This document shows positions 58,000 through 64,000 of a stretch of DNA of 64,000 nucleotides, one piece after another. The notes under the pieces are model-generated. The model saw nothing but the letters and a program-made list of their open reading frames with translations, did no database searches and was not told where the DNA came from. Position 1 is the first letter of the stretch. Each line of letters opens with the position of its first letter. Both the position numbers and the translations under genes were made by a program. Source of the DNA: Pseudofabraea citricarpa (taxonomy: Eukaryota > Ascomycota > Leotiomycetes > Helotiales > Dermateaceae); assembly GCA_029641185.1 (NCBI GenBank), contig JAPWGK010000007.1, positions 806,001 through 870,000 of the forward strand, in the 5' to 3' direction.

Positions 58000-59409
58000 T
58001 CATTCATCATTGATAATGCACCGGATCTTGAGGCCTGCGCTGTGTTTGAGCACGCTCCCCATTATCTCCTGAGCTACATCTGGGTATACTTGGCTCAGGG
58101 TCAGGGTGACACTACCCTTCTTTTCGTTGCCGTTGTTCTCGATATACTCTTTACTTCTAGAGTTGTCGGTACTTCCAGCCATGTCAAGAAACCCAATATC
58201 GAAGGGTTCGGAATTGTGAAATGGCTGTTCAGTCCACCACGAAGATTGAGAACTAGCTGTGTTGGAGGCTGATACTTCAGATGGATCGAACCAAGAAAGA
58301 CATTCACTACCTGGTGTCGGTAGTTCTTGGTATGTTTGAACTTGTGCCGTCCAGTCTGAATTCAAGAATGAACTGGAGCCCTGAGGTATCGTAATGCTCG
58401 GAGAATCAATTCCAGGCTCTGGAACAACACTTGTTTCCTGCTGAGTGACGGTATTACCAGACCGCTCCTCGGGTTGGTGTAATACTACTGAGCCCGTGTA
58501 GTCATATTCAGAGCCTCCATCACATACATTATCGTCGTCGTCTTCGTCATCATCCCCATCTGGCCGGTCATCATTGGAACTCGGGCTTGGTTGTTGAATC
58601 GAGACAGAACCCCTAACGAGCAGATTCCGGCTCCGGCGTCCGAGAAGGAGGCTCCTTTGACTATAGTCAACCAATGCTCCTCGAGGAAAATAATGGCCGA
58701 GGTGATATTTGGACTCACCGATTCCGAATATCGTGGGTGGAACGGTCAGGCAGATCTGTAAGCCCGATCTGCTTCCAGTTATTTCCGTGCCTGGTCATGG
58801 CGTCCAGTAATTTTCTATCTTCTTCAGGGCTCCACGGAGAGTGTTTGAAGTCGGGTCCCAACACATGCTGCCATCGTTTTGCACATTCTGCTCCCAAACA
58901 TATCTCAGTCAGGGATTGGAACTGACTAAAGGAATCTCACATACTGAAGGCCATTCACTTACGATCTGCATTGCGACTTTGAACCATGGTGGCCACTTGA
59001 GACCATCTAGGAAAGGCAAAAGGTGAGCATAAAGACTTTGAACCCAATGACACGGCCAAGAAGTAGGCAACCAACTTGAACCCGAGTTGCTGAACTGCTT
59101 GCTGCAGCTTCTCATCCTCGTCCCCTGTCCATGCCCCCTTCCTGATGTCTAGCTGGACTTTGGACCATCGCTTGCGGCAGTCCTTGTTCGTTCGGCCTGG
59201 CAACAATTCGGCGATGTCGTTCCAGTTTTGGACATTCCCGTCTTCATTGCGTGACATAGTTGTTAGTTTAAGCTGTGACAAAGGAAAGAGTACACCATTC
59301 ATATGGGATTTATGAATAGCGGGAGGGCGTTACATTGAATCTGCACCCCGTTTTTAAGAATGTTATCTTCCTGAGCAGTCCACCATCGCCGTTCTCGCGT
59401 AGGAGGCAT
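58000..59409 (-). CDS. Three-repeat Myb-type transcription factor
   Basis: Five exons on the minus strand, 59409-59334, 59241-59076, 59006-58963, 58887-58719 and 58660-58000, give 371 residues. Three Myb/SANT repeats are assembled across exons. R1: RRWWTAQEDNILKNG ... NWNDIAELLPGRTNKDCRKR. R2: KGAWTGDEDEKLQQAVQQLG ... WSQVATMVQSRNADQCAKRW. R3: HSPWSPEEDRKLLDAMTRHG ... WKQIGLTDLPDRSTHDIRNR. Each keeps the spaced Trp residues. The C-terminal half is acidic (DGDDDEDDDD), then Ser/Pro/Gln-rich, as expected of an activation domain. The first junction (GTAACG donor at 59333, AAG acceptor before 59241) is the least certain. Lying between two biosynthetic enzymes, it is a good candidate for the pathway regulator, which in fungi is more often a Zn2Cys6 protein. 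Confidence 0.82.
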
Positions 59410-60213
59410 TATCTATTTAATAAAGAGAAGGAAAGAAGAACTAAACAATTACAACTACTTAATCTGGGAAGATTGTCTAGATGATCACACATGCTTATAT
59501 ATGCAGCCCTGCGATTCCCCCCCTCTGGATAAAGTCCGAGCCTCGAAGAAACATCTCTAGTTTCGGGACAGAGCCTCGCCGTAGGAGACGCTATCTTCCA
59601 TCGACCTGAATCAGAGCACTCTGACTGCATATAAGCTTACCATTTAGGTCTCACCTATATTGACGAATAAGTTTGTCCTATAGGCTAGAGATGTTCAATG
59701 TTCCTTCTTCCGGCTACCGCCAAGGCGGCCTGAGAGCTATGTACGTACCTTATGCGCTTATCGGTAGCCTCTCATCTCGATCCCTTGTACACACCACATT
59801 TTCAATATCTACGCAGTAGAATTGCTTATGCCAATACTAGTTTGTGCGGCAGAGCAATAATGCGACGATAACGACTGGTTGAAATGATGATCAGCCCACG
59901 CCGCACGTATCTATAATCTCGGATAGGCAGCTCACGATGGTTATCATCTTCTCCAGGAAATAGACGGAGAGAGCCTGTTACAATTACCGTTCAACTTAAC
60001 TGCCGAAAGTGTTCCATTGAGGGTGTCATACTGATGTCAGCTAGAGCTATTACTTTTTGCCGTTTTAGACAATCTGCATTGCATTGCATGGCACAAGAAT
60101 TTGGCCTTGGTTATGCTATGTGAAATAACTTGGCTTCTTGTCAGGGTAATTGGAATTAATTAATAGCAATAGGTATAAAACATTCGCCTTTAAAAGCCAC
60201 GATTGGAAAGAAA
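59410..60213. other. Promoter of the Myb gene and 3' flank of the dehydrogenase
   Basis: 800 bases. No copy of the 12-bp ACCCGAG element was found here by eye. No coding potential. Confidence 0.5.
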
Positions 60214-61327
60214 TCAAGCCTGAGAGAGCTGCGAGACACATCCAGGCTGCACCGCTTCCAGCCTGTCAACGAGCTCCTTCCAGATATTCTTCTGCAAGCG
60301 TTGACCTTCTGCATTGCTGACCCAATCGGGTACCCAATTCTCCTTGATCTTACAACCTGACAGCAGCTTTCCGTGGCTCTCATCGCCGGCTACCAAACCA
60401 TGCAAGATGGTGCGACTCCCAACCTCAGCAGTTCGTGCCATCATGGCTCGAACAGCCCCATGCATGATCTTGGTGAAAGTTCTTGCATCCCGACCCAAGC
60501 CAGTCGAGCAGAGACCAGGGGCGACCATATTCACAACTACGCCTGTACGCTCTACAGGGCACAATGCCGCAAACTGGCGAACGGCGCACTCTTCTACGAG
60601 CTTCGTGAGAGCGTATCTGGTTTAATCATGTTAGTATCGCATTCAATTATTTACATGGCAGATAACATACCTTTGGTCCATGTTCGCTCGCTTTTGGTCG
60701 TTGAGTCCATCGAAGACCCCGCCCTCGCGGCTTTTGTCCATCTCGGCCTTAGCAGTGTATCCTAGAACACTGACGATGAAGACGATAGTCGGGTGTATTC
60801 CAAATCTGTGTGCACTCTCGCTCAGCTTGGGCATCATCAGAGCCCCCAGAAACAAGGTGTTGATGACATTGACTGCAATGCTGGTCTCCATGCCCTCGGT
60901 AAGCGACCAGGCGTCGATCATGATGCCAGCGTTGGCCACTAAACCATCAATCCTGTCCAGCTCTGCCGATTCTTTCTTGACAAAGCTTTGAATCGATGGA
61001 GAAGATGCCATATCGAGGTGCATTACCTATTCACGCGGTATCAGTCCAGGACCCTTTCTTAGGGAATCTCCACAGCGCACTTACCTGTATAACTCCCTTG
61101 CGACCCGTCGATTTCTCAATCTCCTTCTTTGCATCTTCTCCTGCGGTGAGGTTCCGCACTGCCAGAACCACGCGTGCGGCCGAGAATTCGACAAGATGCC
61201 GTGCAGTCTCTAGACCCAGGCCGGAGTTGCTGCCTGTGACGATATATGTTTTTCCGGAGCAAGTCGACTCGGTTGTCAGGATAGGCAGCTTTCTGTACTG
61301 CTCGGCAGTTAGCCGGAGCATCACCAT
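60214..61327 (-). CDS. Short-chain dehydrogenase/reductase, cluster tailoring enzyme
   Basis: Exons 61327-61085, 61026-60671 and 60616-60214 on the minus strand give 333 residues; introns are 58 and 54 bp. A short N-terminal extension precedes the Rossmann motif TGSNSGLG (31-38). RVVLAVRN follows, with Arg after the second strand, pointing to NADP(H). Next come LVANAGIM (111-117), the catalytic Ser167 in IVFIVSVLG, and Tyr201-x3-Lys205 (YALTK). The pattern is that of fungal TIC32/retinol-dehydrogenase-like SDRs often found in secondary-metabolite clusters, where they interconvert alcohols and ketones. It is divergent from the PKS across a 2-kb intergenic region and in tandem with the Myb and reductase genes, so it is inferred to work in the same pathway. 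Confidence 0.88.
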
Positions 61328-63039
61328 CTTGCCTGTGTTGTGATTTTATCGTCGGGGACCAAAGTTCAGAAATGAATTCTAGGTGAGATGAAAATTGCGG
61401 CACTGTTGAGATCAAAACAAAAAATCCGCAGGGAATGAAGGGTCCTTAAAGCCATGGCTTGCACAAAGGAAACAACACGCAGATATTGCTTCCCTCTTTG
61501 GGTACAAACGGACCAATCAGATATTAGCATCCATTTTGGGTTAGAACAGTCTCATTTTCTGTGCCTCAGCCAACTAGAAATTGTTTTCTTCTTTTTGATT
61601 AGTGGTTTGACATAGCATGACGACTGTTTCTCTGACTTCTTATGAAGGTCGCCTATCTGACCAATCTGATATTGTAAACCCTTTTGGGATAAATAAGCGA
61701 TAGCAGCTAGAGCTTACCCCGTAAACTCCGCGAGTTTGGTGGTTGTGGGCTCGTAAGCTCTGACGTGCATAAAGCTTAAATTTGGAGTTGTAGCTCGGCT
61801 AACGGCTGACCCGCATGGCTAGCTCAGGGTCTGAAAGGCTAGCCAGACCATGGACCTTAAGTTTATCTAATTATCCAAATTATCCAAATGCACCTCTCAA
61901 CCCTCCCTTCTTAAGCTTTTACACCGCCTCCGACTTCTTGTATTAATTATAGACATGCTGTTGATGCTTGCTCGGGCATCTGACTCCTAATCTTGCGTTG
62001 AGATTTTCTCGTGGAAATTGCTTGAATATAGTGCTTTCTTTTACGAAGGTGTAGTACGTAGGTAGGTACCTAGATAGTGTCATGGGCTACTGAGGCCTGG
62101 GATGCTGCTGCTGCCTTAGGACAAGCAAGGATTTGTAAGTAGACTGCAGGGATACCTCCATATTATTATATACACCAAATGCATTCTTACTGCTTTCAAT
62201 CAGCATTATTATCAAATGCTTAGATAAAATGTCATTGCCTTATGAGTGTCTTTTAACGAAGAATTTTTATTAAATTGTCCCATATACTGTAATAATTCTG
62301 ATCTGTGGTGATATGTAGTACTGCACTTAAGCACGTGGTGGCTGGGGCTTTTGTGTGGATGCGGCTGAAGCGGCAGGAAAGATAGTCCTTGCCGGCCCAA
62401 TCCGGCTAATTACTTCGCCCACTCTGCAACTCCAACCCCCACGATTTCAACCCTTGACCCCACGATGTACCTTGCCTCATAATGGTTGCTGCCATCATTT
62501 CGCCTTTTGGCGTGGTCCGTACGTGTTATAGGAATCCCATTTACAGCATCAATGACCACCTTGAACCTTGCGATACACATTGGCCAACAAGGGAGCAGAA
62601 GATAATAGGATTGGGCGATAATGAGCTACAATGAAGCATTCAGAGGTATTAGAGAAGCAGCCCATGTTCTAGCTCTTCAGCTTTGCTATGGCTAACCCAT
62701 TGCTCGCAGATGTCTATATACCTCTTGGCCCTTCCCTCTACTGAACATGCGACTACCCCTGGCTACTCCCCACAGCCAGCTCTCAATGTCAAGGGACACT
62801 CTTTGGGCTAGAGAACGAAGTAGTCCGGATGAGCTAAGAAGCACTACGATGACTTAATGGAGGCTTTGGTTGCGATGTATGCCCAGACGATCAGGAGATA
62901 CTTGCGCGTCGCCCGATGGGCCCAGGAAAAGCAAGATACGAGGTATCTGGGCCGGCACGTAATTCCCCTTGGAGTGAGGGCCCAATGGTCTGACATAATA
63001 GAACCGCACGGTTTCTATGCTGTACCTGGATGACCCTTA

Positions 63040-63085
63040 GGGACCCGAGTTGAGTTGACCCTGACGCACCCGAGTTGGGTTGAAG
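63040..63085 (+). promoter_or_regulatory. Direct repeat, candidate activator site of the PKS
   Basis: ACCCGAGTTGAGTTGACC at 63043-63060 and ACCCGAGTTGGGTTGAAG at 63068-63085 agree at 15 of 18 positions and are 25 bp apart. The first copy extends to GGGACCCGAGTT, which also occurs upstream of the A-T-R gene. Confidence 0.5.
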
Positions 63086-63099
63086 GTGTATACTGCTGT

Positions 63100-63116
63100 C
63101 CAATTATTGGGCCAAT
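63100..63116 (+). promoter_or_regulatory. CCAAT box cluster
   Basis: CCAAT at 63100-63104 and 63112-63116 and its complement ATTGG at 63106-63110, about 185-200 bp before the PKS ATG. These are potential sites for the fungal CCAAT-binding complex. Confidence 0.5.
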
Positions 63117-63301
63117 TACAGGTGGCAATCGAGTCTGATGCCTTTTGTATCTTACCTTCTCGAACTGAAATAATGACATTGAGACTCAAAGACCTTATAT
63201 CTGGACTCCCAAATTTTACTTCCTCTGTTTCCACCCAGCAGCACTATCAACTTGTTTTACCTCCTTCCTTTTAACAAGGAGGAATCTTAGATATCACCAT
63301 A

Positions 63302-64000
63302 ATGTCTGGAATTGGGACAGAGGACATGTCGTCCGACGCCATTGCTGTTGTCGGCATGGGATGCAAATTCCCTGGAGCAGATTCAGTCGAAGAGTTCTGG
63401 CATATTTTAGACGCAGGACAGTCGATGCTGAGCGAGTCTCCCATCGGACGCTTTCCGACTCACGACCACCAACGCAATACGGAAAAAACTGTCTTTTTCG
63501 GTAACTTTCTCGACGATGTTGCAAGCTTTGACCACCGTTTCTTCAAGAAGTCTAGCCGTGAGGCAGCCTCCATGGACCCTCAACAACGACTTTTACTGGA
63601 GGTCTCTTATCAAGCCTTGGAGCATGCTGGCTTTTTTGGCCCTCAGGAACCAGACCTTGATGTTGGATGCTTCATCGGAGTGTGTGCGTCTGATTACAAT
63701 GACAACGTAGCCAGCCATCCGTCAAATGCCTTTTCAGCACTAGGAACCTTGAGAGCCTTCGTTCCAGGCAGAGTTAGTCATTTCTTTGGTTTGTCTGGAC
63801 CATCGGTGGCTTTAGATACAGCCTGTTCATCCTCAGCAGTTGCCATCGATGCTGCCTGTAAGGCGATCCTCCATGGCGACTGTAAGAGCGCAATTGCTGG
63901 TGGTGTCTCCGTGTTCACGAGTCCGTTCTTTTATCAAAACCTCTCGTCTGCCTCTTTCCTCAGTCCCACTGGTGCGAGTAAATCGTTTGATGCGGGTGCT
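63302..64000 (+). CDS. Polyketide synthase, N-terminal ketosynthase (runs off the edge)
   Basis: 233 codons from the ATG at 63302 to the window end. After 11 residues the ketosynthase begins directly (AIAVVGMGCKFPGADSVEEF). It continues with FFKKSSREAASMDPQQRLLL, then GLSGPSVALDTACSSSAVAI holding the active-site Cys175, and YQNLSSASFLSPTGASKSFD at the edge. These signatures are closer to non-reducing fungal PKS ketosynthases than to highly reducing ones. Those normally have a ~350-residue SAT domain in front, and none is encoded upstream here. The remaining domains lie outside the window, so the product type is open. The direct repeat and CCAAT boxes upstream suggest regulated expression with the cluster. 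Confidence 0.88.
   Translation, partial: MSGIGTEDMSSDAIAVVGMGCKFPGADSVEEFWHILDAGQSMLSESPIGRFPTHDHQRNTEKTVFFGNFLDDVASFDHRFFKKSSREAASMDPQQRLLLEVSYQALEHAGFFGPQEPDLDVGCFIGVCASDYNDNVASHPSNAFSALGTLRAFVPGRVSHFFGLSGPSVALDTACSSSAVAIDAACKAILHGDCKSAIAGGVSVFTSPFFYQNLSSASFLSPTGASKSFDAGA

Larger units (their letters stand above)
61328..63301. other. Divergent intergenic region upstream of the PKS
   Basis: About 2 kb between the dehydrogenase and PKS starts. Frames are short and none resembles a SAT domain. The PKS-proximal 300 bases hold a direct repeat at 63043-63085 and three CCAAT pentamers at 63100-63116. Confidence 0.6.

Overview
This window is nuclear DNA of a filamentous ascomycete (Pezizomycotina). 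Genes are split by 47-100 bp introns with GT...CTNAC...AG signals. The conserved genes are fungal orthologues of TAF2, CDC26, SSB-type Hsp70, RSC4, CKS1 and ERO1. There is one dispersed 5S rRNA gene, AT-rich degenerate repeats, and a secondary-metabolite locus. A Leotiomycete is plausible, but the sequence alone does not settle the class.

Layout. 0-14.6 kb is a housekeeping block: the 3' end of a fungal IQ/calmodulin-binding-type protein, a SAS4-domain chromatin protein, TAF2, the APC/C subunit CDC26, an RGG-rich probable mitochondrial protein, and mitochondrial ribosome recycling factor. A degenerate repeat island (3.7-5.4 kb) with a 46-bp satellite interrupts it. 14.6-18.5 kb is gene-free repeat DNA with a minisatellite array. 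18.5-31.3 kb holds SSB-type Hsp70 (8 exons), a small unknown ORF, RSC4 (tandem bromodomains) divergent from CKS1, and a secreted type-B carboxylesterase. 31.3-36.2 kb is a second repeat island: the same minisatellite family in opposite orientation, a 19-bp satellite, and a decayed Gln-rich gene between two LTR-like direct repeats. ERO1 follows at 36.9-38.8 kb.

38.8-53.1 kb is accessory: a 534-residue orphan, small membrane ORFs, a 5S rRNA gene, a broken M20 amidohydrolase, a CorA-like membrane protein, a short-chain dehydrogenase with a frame problem, and a large NLR-like gene (hydrolase-like domain, NB-ARC-type NTPase, TPR-like repeats). Two of these genes are best explained with GC-AG introns.

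54.1-64.0 kb looks like the left part of a biosynthetic gene cluster: an adenylation-thiolation-reductase enzyme, a three-repeat Myb regulator, a short-chain dehydrogenase, and the start of a polyketide synthase that runs off the right edge. The PKS starts directly with its ketosynthase and has no SAT domain in view. Its promoter carries a direct repeat whose 12-bp core recurs upstream of the reductase gene, which suggests shared control. The likely logic is that the PKS builds a chain, the A-T-R enzyme activates and reduces a carboxylic acid, the dehydrogenase tailors the product, and the Myb protein regulates the set. The product is unknown and the rest of the cluster lies outside the window.

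Exon boundaries were derived by hand from splice signals and reading-frame phase; total CDS lengths divide by three for every gene called intact.
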